A stretch of DNA of 64,000 nt from Arthrobacter mangrovi (GCF_026011795.1 NZ_BRVS01000008.1:186001-250000); one strand, 5' to 3'; counted from the first letter of the stretch, positions 24,559-34,741 are shown. The notes: generated by a model not told the origin, from the sequence alone. Numbers and translations: made by a program.

Positions 24559-26340
24559 ATGGCGATCGCACCACTCGAAGCGACTCAGGAAGCCACCGGC
24601 TTCCTCGCTTCGATGCGCGACGAACTGCGCGAATTCGCCGCCGGCTTCCGCGAGAACGCCGGCCTCCAAGACCCGCAAACAGTGGCTGAATGCGTGGGGC
24701 TCTTCGAGGACCTCTCCCGGACCGTCGAACAGCTCCAGTTCACCGGGGCCCACGCCATCGAACAAACCGGCGTCGCCGCGATCACCGGCCAGCCCCCGGA
24801 GGCGAAGTGCGAGTTCCGGGACACCGCGGACTACCTGCGCGCCCGGCTGCGGATCAGCCGCACCGAAGCCCGCCGCCGCCTCCGCCTCGGGGCCGGCACC
24901 ATGCCGCAGCCCCTGATCTCCGGCGGCGAAGCCCCGCCGAAATACGAACACCTCGCCGAAGCGCTGGCCGCCTCCGGGATCGGTTGCACGGCCGCGACCC
25001 TTATCCATGACACCCTCGAACGTGTCCGCCCGGCAGCGGCCCCCGAGGACCTGACCGCGATGGAACACCAGCTCACCCGGCAGGCCACCGAAACCGACCC
25101 CGACACCCTGCGCGTCATCGCCCGCTCCTGGGAAGCGGCCATCGACCCGGACGGACGCGAACCCTCCCCTGAACAGCTCGCCGCCCGGCAGGGCGTCTTC
25201 CTCAAAGGCAAACGCCGGGGGCTGCACCGCTTCGAAATCGCCGCGACCGACGAACAATACGAACACCTCATCACCGCGATGAACACCGCCACCAACCCCC
25301 GCCTCCACACCACCTTCGAACCCGAAGGCGACAAGGCTGGCACCAACGGAGGCTCCGAAACTGCCGGCAACGGGCACGACGGCACCGCCGAAGATGGAGC
25401 GCGCGGCACCGGGCACGACGGAGCCGGCACCGGACACGACGGCGCTGACGGCGGCGACGGGGACGGAGACGGGGACGCTCGGCCGCACCCGGGCTGGCCG
25501 ATGCCGACCCGCCCGCAGCAGCTGCTCGAGGGCCTGGTCGGTTCCTGCCGCATCGCGCTGACCACGGACAAGCTGCCCGCCAGCGGGGGCCACCGGCCCC
25601 AGGTCATGGTCACCATCGACTACCAGGACCTCGTCCAACAGATCGGCACCGAGACCGGCACTGAGACTGGCGGCTCCGGGCAGGCCGTGTTCGGCGGACT
25701 CATCACCCCGGCCACGGTCCGCAGAATGGCCTGCGACGCTGACCTGATCCCCATCGTGTTCGGCGGCAAGGGCGAAGTCCTCGACGTCGGACGCGCCCAA
25801 CGCCTCTTCACCCCCGCCCAGCGCCGCGCGCTCGTCGCCCGCGACAAAGGCTGCGCCTTCCCCGGCTGCACCATGCCCGCGCACTGGACCGAAGCCCACC
25901 ACATCCGCTACTGGAAGAAACACAAAGGCCGCACCTCCGTCGCCAACGGCGTCCTCCTGTGCTCCTTCCACCACCACCTCATCCACGCCGGCGACTGGAC
26001 CATCGAAACCATCGACGGCATCCCCTGGTTCATCCCGCCCGCCTACACCGACCCGTCCCAAGTCCCACGACGCAACCACTACCGGCACCCGCCAACATTC
26101 AAGAGAGCCGTACAACCGGCCACTCCCGCCCGCCGGATCGACCGCCCGAACCCCAAACCCGCAGGACCACCCCCGCGGACCGAAGGCAGAAGCCCCAATC
26201 GCGCCGCGTTGCTGCCCGCGGACGCAGCCCCGCAATCTCCTGCATCGTCGCCGGAAGCACCGGCACCAACCGCATCAACCGACGGCTGGAGCAGACCTTT
26301 CGACGACGGCCCGCTGCAACCGGACACACCACCTTGGTAG
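24559..26340 (+). CDS. DUF222 / HNH endonuclease protein (13E12 repeat family)
   Basis: A 593-residue protein of the actinobacterial 13E12 family. DUF222 spans about residues 30-330 (QLQFTGAHAIEQTGVAAITG, LRARLRISRTEARRRLRLGA and others). A Gly/Asp/His-rich linker at about 255-312 splits it. The HNH nuclease motif is in the C-terminal half: RDKGCAFPGCTMPAHWTEAHH then WKKHKGRTS and NGVLLCSFHHHLIHAG, with two Cys pairs' worth of metal ligands and the catalytic His. A Pro-rich tail ends the protein. Such genes are multicopy and variable between strains and behave like mobile or recombination-prone loci; no biological role is established. An SOS-like box lies before it. Confidence 0.9.
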   Translation: MAIAPLEATQEATGFLASMRDELREFAAGFRENAGLQDPQTVAECVGLFEDLSRTVEQLQFTGAHAIEQTGVAAITGQPPEAKCEFRDTADYLRARLRISRTEARRRLRLGAGTMPQPLISGGEAPPKYEHLAEALAASGIGCTAATLIHDTLERVRPAAAPEDLTAMEHQLTRQATETDPDTLRVIARSWEAAIDPDGREPSPEQLAARQGVFLKGKRRGLHRFEIAATDEQYEHLITAMNTATNPRLHTTFEPEGDKAGTNGGSETAGNGHDGTAEDGARGTGHDGAGTGHDGADGGDGDGDGDARPHPGWPMPTRPQQLLEGLVGSCRIALTTDKLPASGGHRPQVMVTIDYQDLVQQIGTETGTETGGSGQAVFGGLITPATVRRMACDADLIPIVFGGKGEVLDVGRAQRLFTPAQRRALVARDKGCAFPGCTMPAHWTEAHHIRYWKKHKGRTSVANGVLLCSFHHHLIHAGDWTIETIDGIPWFIPPAYTDPSQVPRRNHYRHPPTFKRAVQPATPARRIDRPNPKPAGPPPRTEGRSPNRAALLPADAAPQSPASSPEAPAPTASTDGWSRPFDDGPLQPDTPPW

Positions 26341-26398
26341 AAACGTAAATGCAGCACAACGACAACCCGATTCCGACCACGAAGATTGGTGACCATTC

Positions 26399-26695
26399 AT
26401 GCCCACCCAGGCGCAAGCAACTGTCCAGATCGACAACGAACATTTCCGTGTCACCGAATGGCGGTTCCAGCCCGGCACCGAGACCGGCTGGCACCGCCAC
26501 GAGCTCGACTACGTTGTCGTGCCACTGACGACTGGGCAGCTGAAACTGCAATTGGCTGACGGCGAATCCATCAATGAACTGACAACCGGGCAGTCCTACA
26601 CCCGGCCAGCCGGCAGCGAACACAACGTCATCAATCCCGGCCCGGAGGAGTTCGTGTTTGTTGAAATCGAAGCCAAGAATCGCACGCGAGACTAG
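26399..26695 (+). CDS. Small cupin-domain protein
   Basis: A 98-residue single-domain cupin. Motif 1 is FQPGTETGWHRHELDYVVVPLTTG with the metal-binding histidines and Glu; motif 2 is TRPAGSEHNVINPGPEEFVFVEIE with the last His. Such small cupins bind metal ions and may be enzymes or sensors; the substrate is unknown. It lies 58 bp after the DUF222/HNH gene on the same strand and is the last gene before the urease block, whose transcription comes from the right. Confidence 0.87.
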   Translation: MPTQAQATVQIDNEHFRVTEWRFQPGTETGWHRHELDYVVVPLTTGQLKLQLADGESINELTTGQSYTRPAGSEHNVINPGPEEFVFVEIEAKNRTRD

Positions 26696-26905
26696 GACCT
26701 GAGTCCGTCCATAGCCACTAGCGCATAGGAGGGACCGGGGGTACGACGGGACTGGTCGTCGGCTACCTGCTGGCTTGGACCTTTTTGGTGTGCTGGCCTA
26801 AGGGGCGGGGCACGCTAATGGGAAAGGTCGCTGTGGGGACCCCACCACCACCCCTTTGCGCCGCGGCACTCGGCGCAGACTACGGCACCGCAGCGCGCCC
26901 GCTAG

Positions 26906-27955
26906 TCACCCCAGGGCCGGGCGGCGGCGCCAGGCGAGGCGGGCGACGCCCCAGACGGTGAGGAATACCGCCACGAGGATGAGGCCCGCGTGGCCTAGGT
27001 CGAGTTCGCCGAGCCAACTGGTGACGGGGTCGGCCAGCCCGGCGCTGTGGAGCAGGCCGGCGATGGTAACGGCTGCGATGAACAGTGCCGAGAATGAGGA
27101 CAGGCCGGTGACGACCATGTTGAAGCCGATCTTCTTCTCCGGGTCGGAGATCGCCGTGCGGTACATCTTCATCATCGCGAGGCCGTTGGCGGTGTCGCAG
27201 AGGGTCATGGCGGCGGTGAAGCCGAGTGGCAGGGCCATGAGGGCCAGGGGCGAGACGCCGGCGAGGGCAGCGGAGGCGGTCAGGAGAAGGAATGCGATAG
27301 TGGTGGCGGTGTCGAAGCCTAGGCCGAAGAGGAAGCCGAGGACGTAGATGTCGCGCGGGCGGTTGATACGGGACAGCGGTTTGTCGAGCAGCCGGGCGAC
27401 GAGTCCCTGAGGGCGGAGTTCCTCGGCAGTGACGTGTTCGCCGGCGCGTACGCGCTGGAAGACATTGGCCGCCCGGCGGAAGGCGGCGCCGTTGAAGACG
27501 CCGATGGCCAGCAGGAAGGTGGCGGATACGATGGCGCCTGTCAGTCCGAGCGCGGTGTTGACGGGCGAGCCGTCGTCCAGCACAGTGGCCATGACGGCAG
27601 CGCCGCTTACCACGAGGATCCCTGCGACCAGGACGATGCTGCTGTGCCCGAGGCTGAAAGCGAAGCCGACGCTGACCGGCGAACGGCCTTGGGCGGCGAA
27701 TTTGCGGCTGGAGTTGTCGATGGCGGCGATGTGGTCCCAGTCGTAGCTGTGCTTGACGCCGGCCAGGTACGCGGAGAAGAACATGCCCAGCGCCAGGGGG
27801 CTGGCGTCCGCAGTGAAGGAATAGGCGAGCAGGCCGAGGCAGGCCAGATGGAGCAGGCCCACCGCGCCGAAGGTGGCTGCGATGCGTCGGGACAGCGGTA
27901 GTTGTTCCCGCTCGAGGTAGCTGAGGCGGGATGGGGAGAACGGCAGGGCGTTCAT
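26906..27955 (-). CDS. NiCoT family nickel/cobalt permease of the urease operon
   Basis: A 349-residue permease of the HoxN/NixA (NiCoT) family that imports Ni2+ for urease. It has about eight hydrophobic segments. The signature HSYDWDHIAAIDN (HX4DH metal-binding motif in helix II) is at about residues 68-80, followed by SVGFAFSLGHSSIVLV; LGFLFGLGFDTATTIAFL and GFTAAMTLCDTANGLAMM are the other two conserved NiCoT motifs. It is the last gene of the urease transcript, 56 bp after ureD. Co-location with urease favours nickel over cobalt as substrate. Confidence 0.92.
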   Translation of the reverse strand: MNALPFSPSRLSYLEREQLPLSRRIAATFGAVGLLHLACLGLLAYSFTADASPLALGMFFSAYLAGVKHSYDWDHIAAIDNSSRKFAAQGRSPVSVGFAFSLGHSSIVLVAGILVVSGAAVMATVLDDGSPVNTALGLTGAIVSATFLLAIGVFNGAAFRRAANVFQRVRAGEHVTAEELRPQGLVARLLDKPLSRINRPRDIYVLGFLFGLGFDTATTIAFLLLTASAALAGVSPLALMALPLGFTAAMTLCDTANGLAMMKMYRTAISDPEKKIGFNMVVTGLSSFSALFIAAVTIAGLLHSAGLADPVTSWLGELDLGHAGLILVAVFLTVWGVARLAWRRRPALG

Positions 27956-28011
27956 ACTTTGTCTCCTTTGGCCGGTCCTCCAGTCCAGGGGGCCAATGTC
28001 GAGGGACCGGA

Positions 28012-28862
28012 TCAGTACTTGCGAAGATTCAGTGGCTGCTGACGGTACCAGCGGTGGCGTAGCAGGTCGACGGCGGCGAACAGCGTTTTGTTCAGGGCGC
28101 CGGTGGAGCGGGACAACGCGCGCAAGGCGAAGCCGGGGCCGTTGAGCAGTGAGAGGCCGAGCTGCCCGCCGGGATCCAGCGGGGCGAGCAGATCCCGCAG
28201 CTCCTGCACCAGGCCGTCGTCCACCCGCGGGTCGACGACGAGCATCGAACCCAGGTGCGAATAGTCCTCGAGGAAGAGCATGCCGGAGAGCGGCGAGGCC
28301 GGATCGCCGGGGCGGATCAGCAGGTTGTCCAGGGCAAGCAGGCGGCCGTCCCTGTGGATCTCGTTGCGGAGGCGGACCTCCTCGTACCGGAATAGTCCGC
28401 CGTCCGGCGACCAGCCGGGGGTGACGACGTCGCACATCACCAGGGAGGAGTCCGCGGCGAGTTCGACGACGGTCTGCTGGCGGTAGGTGGCGTCCCGGTA
28501 GGCGATGATCTGGTCGGGCAGGTACTCCAGGCTGGCCCCGGGGCCGAGCCTGATTCGGGTGTGCTGCACGGCCGGGGCGCCCGGGGTCCGGTAGATCTTC
28601 GTGGCGGACTGCGTGGTCAGGAGCAGGCGGGCCTGCTCCTCGACCTGGATGTCGACGTCGTAAACGTCCCCTCCCAGGTAGCCGCCGCCGGGGTTGACGA
28701 TCGTGTACGCCACCTGCCCGGACGCGTCCAGGTAATGCGGCCGGATCACCCGGAGGGCGCCCTGGTAGTACTGCGAGGTGGCGACGCCGCGGCCGCCCCG
28801 CCGGCCGACCGCCAGGCGCAGCTCCCCGGTGGGCAGCTGCGGGCCGGCTGGTTGGGCCTCGG

Positions 28863-28866
<4 letters not shown>
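28012..28866 (-). CDS. ureD: Urease accessory protein UreD
   Basis: UreD (UreH) is the scaffold that, with UreF and UreG, delivers nickel to apo-urease. The 284-residue protein has the expected early pattern [57 protein letters not shown] and [18 protein letters not shown]. Its GTG start at 28866 overlaps the TGA of ureG (GTGA), giving tight coupling with the GTPase it works with. A longer reading to 28905 would run into ureG. Confidence 0.93.
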
Positions 28867-29477
<611 letters not shown>

Positions 29478-29594
29478 TGCGTCTCCTTGTTCTGGGGCCG
29501 CCGCGGACTGCGCGGCGGCGGAAGGTGGTCGGTAGGTGGGCTGGGTAGGCGGATCGGACGTGCGGGCCGAGTCAGCCGGACTGGCTACGGGCGG

Positions 29595-29706
29595 GTCAGC
29601 CGTGCCCGGCCCTGCCGGTCAGGTCAGCCGAGCCCGGCCCTGCCGGTCAGGTCAGCCGAGCCCGGCCCTGCCGGTCAGGTCAGCCGAGCCCGGCCCTGCC
29701 GGTCAG
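29595..29706 (-). repeat. Four tandem copies of a 28-bp unit between ureF and ureG
   Basis: Units begin at 29595, 29623, 29651 and 29679, plus a degenerate partial fifth at 29707. The unit is GTCAGCCGAGCCCGGCCCTG followed by CCGGTCAG; only one base differs (T for A in copy 1). Copies abut directly, so it is not a CRISPR array. The period is not a multiple of three and no gene covers it. It sits in the intercistronic part of the urease transcript. Confidence 0.92.
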
Positions 29707-29728
29707 GTCTGCCGGTTAGGTCGCGCGG

Positions 29729-30451
29729 TCAGGACATGAACATGCGGGCCCGCTGCCGTTCGTGGCGCATCTGCGCGATTTCCAGCCCCGGTGCCGTGGC
29801 GCCGAAGTCGCTGCGGTCCAGTCCGGCGATGCGCACTGTTGCTGCGGCGATGTCCGGATGGATGCGGCGCAGCACCCGCTGCCCCGCGTCCTGGCCGATC
29901 GGGATGCCGCGGATGGCATTCTGGGTCAGCGAGGTCGCCGTCGAAAACAGGTAGGTACTGACCAGTTCCGGAAGCGGAACCTGCAGGCTGCGCCCGGCGA
30001 GCGCGAACGCCAGCGCCGGGTGGCCGCTGCAGTCGCCGGCCGCCACGTCCTCTCGGTACTGTTCCACCTCGGCACTGTCGAGGATGGCGGAGGCGATCTG
30101 CAGCATCCGGGCACCCATTTTCACGCCGGCTTCCCGCACCTGCCGCGGCAGTGCCTGGGCCGTGAGCAGCGCGTCCAGCTCCCGCAGCTCGGCGGCAGAT
30201 CCGGCCTCCAGCGCCAGCCGGATAGCCAGTCCGTCACTGTGGGTCAGCTGGGTGTGGATGAAATGGCTGAGCCAGATCCGAAAGGTCTCCTCGTCGCGGA
30301 CCAGGCCTCGCTCCAGGAAGGTTTCAAGTCCGAACGAGTGGCTGAAGGCGCCCGTTGGCAGCGCGGAGTCGGCCAGCTGCAGCAGGGGCAGCCAGTACGA
30401 CGGCGGGCGGTGCGCGGGTGCCTCCCGCGGCTCAGTGCGTGTGTTCTGCAT
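29729..30451 (-). CDS. ureF: Urease accessory protein UreF
   Basis: UreF bridges UreG and UreD in the nickel-delivery complex and controls UreG GTPase activity. The 240-residue helical protein has the family opening LLQLADSALPTGAFSHSFGLET, then GHPALAFALAGRSL and the late SLTQNAIRGIPIGQDAGQRVL. The ATG at 30451 overlaps the end of ureE by 20 nt. The next gene, ureG, is separated by 251 bp with a tandem repeat, whereas all other pairs from ureB to ureD overlap or are near. Confidence 0.94.
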   Translation of the reverse strand: MQNTRTEPREAPAHRPPSYWLPLLQLADSALPTGAFSHSFGLETFLERGLVRDEETFRIWLSHFIHTQLTHSDGLAIRLALEAGSAAELRELDALLTAQALPRQVREAGVKMGARMLQIASAILDSAEVEQYREDVAAGDCSGHPALAFALAGRSLQVPLPELVSTYLFSTATSLTQNAIRGIPIGQDAGQRVLRRIHPDIAAATVRIAGLDRSDFGATAPGLEIAQMRHERQRARMFMS

Positions 30452-30905
30452 GTCGAAAGGGCACTGGCATGACCCGCTCCTGCCGCGAGTACGGCACGTG
30501 CATGTGCTGCAGGTAGTCCTCGACGGTGTGGTCGTACTGCACCACCATGACGTCCGCGCGGTAGTCGCTGGCGCCGTCGAAAAACTGCGCCTGCAGGTGC
30601 CGGTTGCCCAGGCTGTGGGCCACCACGCCCATTTCCCGGATGCTGCGCGGGGCGATGACCAGGACATCCGTGGGCAACACGCTGACGACGATCATGCTGG
30701 ACTCGTCGCGGAACAGGATGTCGCCGTCGCGCAGGTCGCCCGGCGTGGCCAGCCGGATGCCGATTTCGCGGCCATGGTCGGTGGTCACGCGCTGGACGCG
30801 TTTGACCAGTTCGCTGCTGGGAAGCGCCACCTTCTCTTCATGCAGGCTGGCCAGTTCCGTGTCCGGAAGATCGTGCCGGTTGGCGATGACGCGCTCAATA
30901 ATCAC
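30432..30905 (-). CDS. ureE: Urease accessory metallochaperone UreE
   Basis: UreE binds Ni2+ and hands it to UreG. The 157-residue protein has the N-terminal peptide-binding domain (LVKRVQRVTTDHGREIGIRL) and the metal-binding domain with YRADVMVVQYDHTVEDYL and RQERVMPVPF. The C-terminus HAEHTH is a short histidine tail, shorter than the His-rich end of Klebsiella UreE. The ATG at 30905 has AAAGGACGTAGCC before it. It follows ureC after 88 bp. Confidence 0.92.
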   Translation of the reverse strand: MIIERVIANRHDLPDTELASLHEEKVALPSSELVKRVQRVTTDHGREIGIRLATPGDLRDGDILFRDESSMIVVSVLPTDVLVIAPRSIREMGVVAHSLGNRHLQAQFFDGASDYRADVMVVQYDHTVEDYLQHMHVPYSRQERVMPVPFRHAEHTH

Positions 30906-30993
30906 TGGCTACGTCCTTTCGGGTAAGAATTCAGTTAACTCGGGAAGCCCGCACGCGGGTGCGGAGCGGGAACAGCGTCCGGAAGGGCACCGC

Positions 30994-32706
30994 CTAGAAC
31001 AGGAAGTACCGCTGGGCCATCGGCAGCGTGCTCGATGGTTCGCAGGTTGCCACTACGCCGTCGACCGTAACGGTGTAGGTTTCAGGGTCCACCTGGATGT
31101 CCGGTGTCTCCCCGTTGAACTTCAGGTCGGATTTGGCGAGGTTCCGGATGCCGTGGGCCGGGCGGACGGTGCGGCGCAGCTGCAGCCGTTCGGGGATGCC
31201 TTCGTCGATGGCGATCTGCGGCAGGAAAGTGATCGAGGACGAGTGCACCGCACGGCCCATGGCACCAAAGTTGGGCCGCAGCGTGCGCGGCTGCGGCGTC
31301 GGGATGGAGGCGTTGGCGTCGCCCATGATGGACTGCACGATCTGCCCGCCCTTGATGATCATTTCCGGCTTGACCCCGAAGAAGGCCGGGTCCCAGAGCA
31401 CCAGGTCGGCGAACTTTCCTACTTCGACGCTGCCGACCGAGTCCGCGATGCCGTGCGCGAGTGCCGGGTTGATCGTGTACTTGGCGACGTAGCGCTTGAG
31501 CCGGAAGTTGTCCCCGGTTTCGGGATCCTGCTCGAACTTGCCGCGCTGGCGCTTCATCGAATCAGCCACCTGCCAGGTGCGCAGGATGGTCTCGCCGACG
31601 CGTCCCATGGCCTGGGCATCCGAACTGGTGATCGAGAAGACGCCGAGATCGTGCAGCACGTCTTCCGCGGCGATGGTTTCCTTGCGGATGCGCGAGTCCG
31701 CAAACGCAACATCCTCGGGGATGTCCGGGTTCAGATGGTGGCAGACCATCAGCATGTCCAGATGCTCGTCGATGGTGTTGCGGGTGTACGGCAGCGTGGG
31801 ATTCGTCGAGGCCGGCAGGACGTTGGGAAGCCCTGCCATCCGGATGATGTCCGGGGCGTGCCCGCCGCCGGCGCCTTCGGTATGGAAGGTGTGGATGACC
31901 CTACCGCCGATGGCCCGGATCGTGTCTTCCACGAAGCCGCATTCGTTGAGGGTGTCGGTATGGATAGCGACCTGCACATCGAACTCGTCCGCGATGCGCA
32001 GCGACATGTCGATCGAAGAGGCCGTGGCACCCCAGTCCTCATGCACCTTCAGGCCGATGGCGCCGGCCCTGATCTGCTCCGCCAGCGGTCCGCGCGCGCT
32101 GGCGTGGCCTTTGCCGAAGAGACCGATGTTGATCGGAAGGTCGTCGACTGCCTGCAGCATCCGGCCGATGTGCCAGGCGCCCGGGGTTACGGTGGTCGCC
32201 TTGCTCCCTTCGCTCGGTCCGGTCCCTCCGCCGATCAGCGTGGTGATGCCATTGGCCAGCGCCACGGGCACCTGGTCGGGGCTGACAAAGTGGATGTGGG
32301 TGTCGATCCCGCCGGCGGTGAGGATCTTGTGCTCCCCCGCAATCACGTCGGTGGAGACACCGATGGTGATGTCGACGCCGTCGGAAATGTCGGGGTTGCC
32401 GGCCTTGCCGATCTTGAAGATGTGTCCGTCGCGCAGGGCGACGTCGGCCTTGTAGATCCCGGTGTAGTCCAGCACCACGACGTTGGTGATGACGGTGTCC
32501 GGAATATCCTGGTCCCGGGTCAGCCGGCCGTTCTGGCCCATGCCGTCCCGGATCACCTTGCCGCCGCCGAAGACCGCTTCTTCGCCGTAGCGGGTGTAGT
32601 CGTGTTCGATTTCCAGCAACAGCTCCGTGTCCGCCAGCCGGATGGCATCCCCTGTGGTGGGCCCGTACATCTCGGCGTAGTGCCTGCGGCTCATTTCGAA
32701 GCTCAT
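30994..32706 (-). CDS. ureC: Urease subunit alpha UreC
   Basis: The catalytic subunit, hydrolysing urea to ammonia and carbamate at a di-nickel site. All active-site residues are present: His137 and His139 in GIDTHIHF, the carbamylated Lys220 and His222 in [12 protein letters not shown], His249 in QVAIHTDT, His275 in [15 protein letters not shown], the flap Cys322-His323 in [20 protein letters not shown], and Asp363 in [14 protein letters not shown]. The 570-residue length is standard. Its ATG overlaps the ureB stop by 4 nt. Confidence 0.97.
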   Translation of the reverse strand: MSFEMSRRHYAEMYGPTTGDAIRLADTELLLEIEHDYTRYGEEAVFGGGKVIRDGMGQNGRLTRDQDIPDTVITNVVVLDYTGIYKADVALRDGHIFKIGKAGNPDISDGVDITIGVSTDVIAGEHKILTAGGIDTHIHFVSPDQVPVALANGITTLIGGGTGPSEGSKATTVTPGAWHIGRMLQAVDDLPINIGLFGKGHASARGPLAEQIRAGAIGLKVHEDWGATASSIDMSLRIADEFDVQVAIHTDTLNECGFVEDTIRAIGGRVIHTFHTEGAGGGHAPDIIRMAGLPNVLPASTNPTLPYTRNTIDEHLDMLMVCHHLNPDIPEDVAFADSRIRKETIAAEDVLHDLGVFSITSSDAQAMGRVGETILRTWQVADSMKRQRGKFEQDPETGDNFRLKRYVAKYTINPALAHGIADSVGSVEVGKFADLVLWDPAFFGVKPEMIIKGGQIVQSIMGDANASIPTPQPRTLRPNFGAMGRAVHSSSITFLPQIAIDEGIPERLQLRRTVRPAHGIRNLAKSDLKFNGETPDIQVDPETYTVTVDGVVATCEPSSTLPMAQRYFLF

Positions 32707-33290
32707 CGGTTGTCCTCCCCGCTGCCGGAAACCTGCTCCGCCGGTCCCCCGCCGTCGGACCCGCTGCCATCGCGGTCCGTCTCCGCGCCGTCGGGATCGG
32801 TCTGCGGCTGCGGGCCGCGCGACGGGTCCACGGGATCGCTGCCGAAGGTGGGGAGGAAGCCTTCCCGTTCCTTGCCGACGTTTGGCAGGTCGATGTCGTA
32901 CGCGGCGGCGACCTCCGGCTCGTTCTCGGCGTCGATGCCGGCGGTGCCGCCGATGGCCTCCGTGTGGACGGCGGGGACGCTTTCGCCCAGCGATCCGTTG
33001 ACCCGGTCCTGGAAGCCGTGAACCTCCCGATTACCGGAAATTTCCACGAGATGCACGCTGCGCGCGTCCCCCGGCTCGAACCGGACCGCAGTCCCGGCCG
33101 GGATGTCCAGGCGGAAGCCGCGGGCCGCAACCCGGTCCATGTCCAGCGCCGGATTCACCTCGGCGAAGTGGTAGTGGGAGCCGACCTGGACGGGCCGGTC
33201 GCCCCGGTTGACCACGTTCATGATCCTGGTTTCGGCGCCCTCGTTGCAGGCGATGGGCTCCTCGCGGAGGATGTACTCTCCCGGTTTCAT
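32703..33290 (-). CDS. ureB: Urease subunit beta UreB with long acidic C-terminal extension
   Basis: The structural beta subunit. Residues 1 to about 102 are ordinary Ure[57 protein letters not shown] and the end [16 protein letters not shown]. The usual protein stops soon after this. Here about 90 further residues follow, rich in Asp, Gly, Pro, Ser and Glu (for example [12 protein letters not shown]), probably disordered. The extension is in frame up to the ureC overlap, so it is not a sequencing frameshift read-through in an obvious way. It lies 14 nt after ureA. Confidence 0.95.
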   Translation of the reverse strand: MKPGEYILREEPIACNEGAETRIMNVVNRGDRPVQVGSHYHFAEVNPALDMDRVAARGFRLDIPAGTAVRFEPGDARSVHLVEISGNREVHGFQDRVNGSLGESVPAVHTEAIGGTAGIDAENEPEVAAAYDIDLPNVGKEREGFLPTFGSDPVDPSRGPQPQTDPDGAETDRDGSGSDGGGPAEQVSGSGEDNR

Positions 33291-33304
33291 TGGCGTGCCC
33301 TTCC

Positions 33305-33607
33305 TCAGCGGATCGGATGGTGGACGGTGACCAGCTTGGTGCCGTCGGGGAACGTGGCCTCGACCTGCACGTCGTGGATCATCTCGGGCACCCCCTCCAT
33401 GACGTCGTCGCGGCCGAGGATGGTGGCTCCGTAGCTCATCAGGTCGGCAACGGTCCGGCCGTCCCGCGCGCCCTCGACCAGTTCGTAGGTGATCAGGGCG
33501 ACTGCCTCGGGGTGGTTGAGCTTGAGGCCGCGCTGCTGCCGCCGCCGCGCCAGATCGGCGGCGACCACGATCATGAGTTTCTCGTGCTCACGGGGGGTTA
33601 AATGCAT
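33305..33607 (-). CDS. ureA: Urease subunit gamma UreA
   Basis: The 100-residue gamma subunit, first gene of the urease operon. It matches throughout: [65 protein letters not shown] and the end [25 protein letters not shown] lies 6 nt before the ATG. The upstream 208-bp gap to the divergent SRPBCC gene should hold the operon promoter; a palindrome CCGGTC-N8-GACCGG (33661-33680) lies there. Confidence 0.96.
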   Translation of the reverse strand: MHLTPREHEKLMIVVAADLARRRQQRGLKLNHPEAVALITYELVEGARDGRTVADLMSYGATILGRDDVMEGVPEMIHDVQVEATFPDGTKLVTVHHPIR

Positions 33608-33660
33608 ATAGAACTCCCTGGTTCGTCAGGAACAAATAGGTGTCCACCCGTTATCTACAA

Positions 33661-33680
33661 CCGGTCAGAGACTAGACCGG
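33661..33680. promoter_or_regulatory. Inverted repeat upstream of the urease operon
   Basis: CCGGTC and GACCGG, separated by 8 nt, form a 6-bp dyad 54 bp upstream of ureA. It could be an operator for the urease promoter; the regulator is unknown. Confidence 0.35.
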
Positions 33681-33803
33681 GAGGCCCGTGGATATGGCAA
33701 GAGTAGCAGAGCTGGGCGAGCCTGCAACTCGGCTGCTTCGCGGCACGCCGGCGGCAGCCGGCTGCCCGCTGCGGGGGGATATCCTCGGCCGGCGGCCCGG
33801 GCC

Positions 33804-33809
33804 TACCAT
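33804..33809 (+). promoter_or_regulatory. Probable -10 box of a leaderless promoter (SRPBCC gene)
   Basis: TACCAT lies 6 nt before the ATG at 33816, with only GGAGCC between; GGAG there is too close to act as a normal Shine-Dalgarno. Confidence 0.45.
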
Positions 33810-33815
33810 GGAGCC

Positions 33816-34277
33816 ATGCCACGGACTGACAAGGCCTCCCGTGTGGTTGCGGCTGCGCCGGAGAGGGTGTTCGCCGCGCTCCTCGATCCGGGAGCGCTCG
33901 CAGCGTGGCTGCCGCCCGAGGGTATGGCCGGCAGGTTCGAGCGGTTCGATGCCCGGCCGGGCGGCTCCTACCGGCTGGTCCTCACCTACCCGGATGGATG
34001 GGCGGCATCGGGCAAGGCCACGGCCGACACGGACATCGTGGAAGCCCGCTTCCTCCAGATCGTGCCCGGCGTACGGGTGGTGCAGGCCGTGGATTTCGTC
34101 TCGGATGACCCGGCCTATGCCGGGACGATGACGATGACGTGGGAGGTGGCGCGGGCGGAAGGCGGGACGCGGGTGGAGATCCGGGCCGACGATGTCCCGG
34201 ACGGCATTTCCGCCGCCGATCACGCCGCCGGACTCGCCTCCTCCTTGGCCAACCTAGCGGCGCATGTCGAGCGGTAG
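33816..34277 (+). CDS. SRPBCC (AHSA1-like) domain protein
   Basis: A 153-residue START/SRPBCC-fold protein of the AHSA1 type. Typical elements are SRVVAAAPERVFAALLDPGALAAWLPP, the strand pair around RPGGSYRLVLTYPDG, FLQIVPGVRVVQAVDFVSDDP, then TMTMTWEVARAEGGTRVEI and a C-terminal helix ISAADHAAGLASSLANLAAHVE. The ligand is unknown. It is divergent from the urease operon and followed closely by the convergent small secreted protein gene. Confidence 0.87.
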   Translation: MPRTDKASRVVAAAPERVFAALLDPGALAAWLPPEGMAGRFERFDARPGGSYRLVLTYPDGWAASGKATADTDIVEARFLQIVPGVRVVQAVDFVSDDPAYAGTMTMTWEVARAEGGTRVEIRADDVPDGISAADHAAGLASSLANLAAHVER

Positions 34278-34285
34278 CGCCAGGA

Positions 34286-34519
34286 TTATTCGTCGGTCGT
34301 GAAGTACCACTGCCCGTTGGAATCGGTGCAGTCGCGGACGAGAGTGGTGTCGGGCTGGTTCAGGACGGACCACTGCTTGACCTTGCAGTGCATGTAGCTG
34401 GGCTCCCAATACACGTAGGTCATTCCTGCGGCGTTGGCGGCGGTCATTCCCACTGCGGCGAGGCCGGTGGCCAGGGTCGTGGCGGCGATGGCTCGCGTCA
34501 TCACGCTACGGATGGACAT
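34286..34519 (-). CDS. Small secreted protein, unknown function
   Basis: A 77-residue protein with a clear Sec signal peptide: MSIRSVMTR, a hydrophobic core IAATTLATGLAAVGMTAA and cleavage after ANA (about residue 31). The mature part is about 46 residues, has two cysteines (likely one disulfide) and three tryptophans. No family is recognised. GGAGAAGC precedes the ATG at good spacing, and this start gives the signal peptide; an earlier ATG at 34570 would not. Confidence 0.7.
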   Translation of the reverse strand: MSIRSVMTRAIAATTLATGLAAVGMTAANAAGMTYVYWEPSYMHCKVKQWSVLNQPDTTLVRDCTDSNGQWYFTTDE

Positions 34520-34741
34520 TGCTTCTCCGTTCGTTGTCGACAGCCAGGCTGGGACCCGACCGCCTACCATCCTAGATCACGTTTCCATAACGGCGGGCGA
34601 CAGTGGGAGAAAGCGCGGCGAACGCCCCATCACATCGTCTCGGCATCACCGCTGGTCACGGGCTTGTTCGAGACGGCTTCCGCTGCAGGGACAACAGGTT
34701 TCAGCTACGGGAGTTCCAGCTACGGGGAAGGAGCGACAGGG

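Noticed and set aside
24135-26700. Genomic island around the DUF222/HNH gene
   Set aside because: Only one typical 13E12 gene and a cupin are present; there are no tRNA, repeats at the ends or integrase, so a transferred island cannot be shown.
29595-29706. CRISPR array suggested by a 28-bp repeat length
   Set aside because: Units abut directly with no spacers and no cas genes are near; it is a simple tandem repeat.
29536-29739. 67-residue plus-strand ORF with Pro/Ser/Arg repeats
   Set aside because: It is only the translation of the 28-bp tandem repeat; the period is not a multiple of three, so each unit reads in a different frame, and there is no ribosome site.
30604-33021. 805-residue plus-strand open frame opposite ureC
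   Set aside because: It mirrors ureC and ureB, which show full active-site motifs; typical high-GC shadow.
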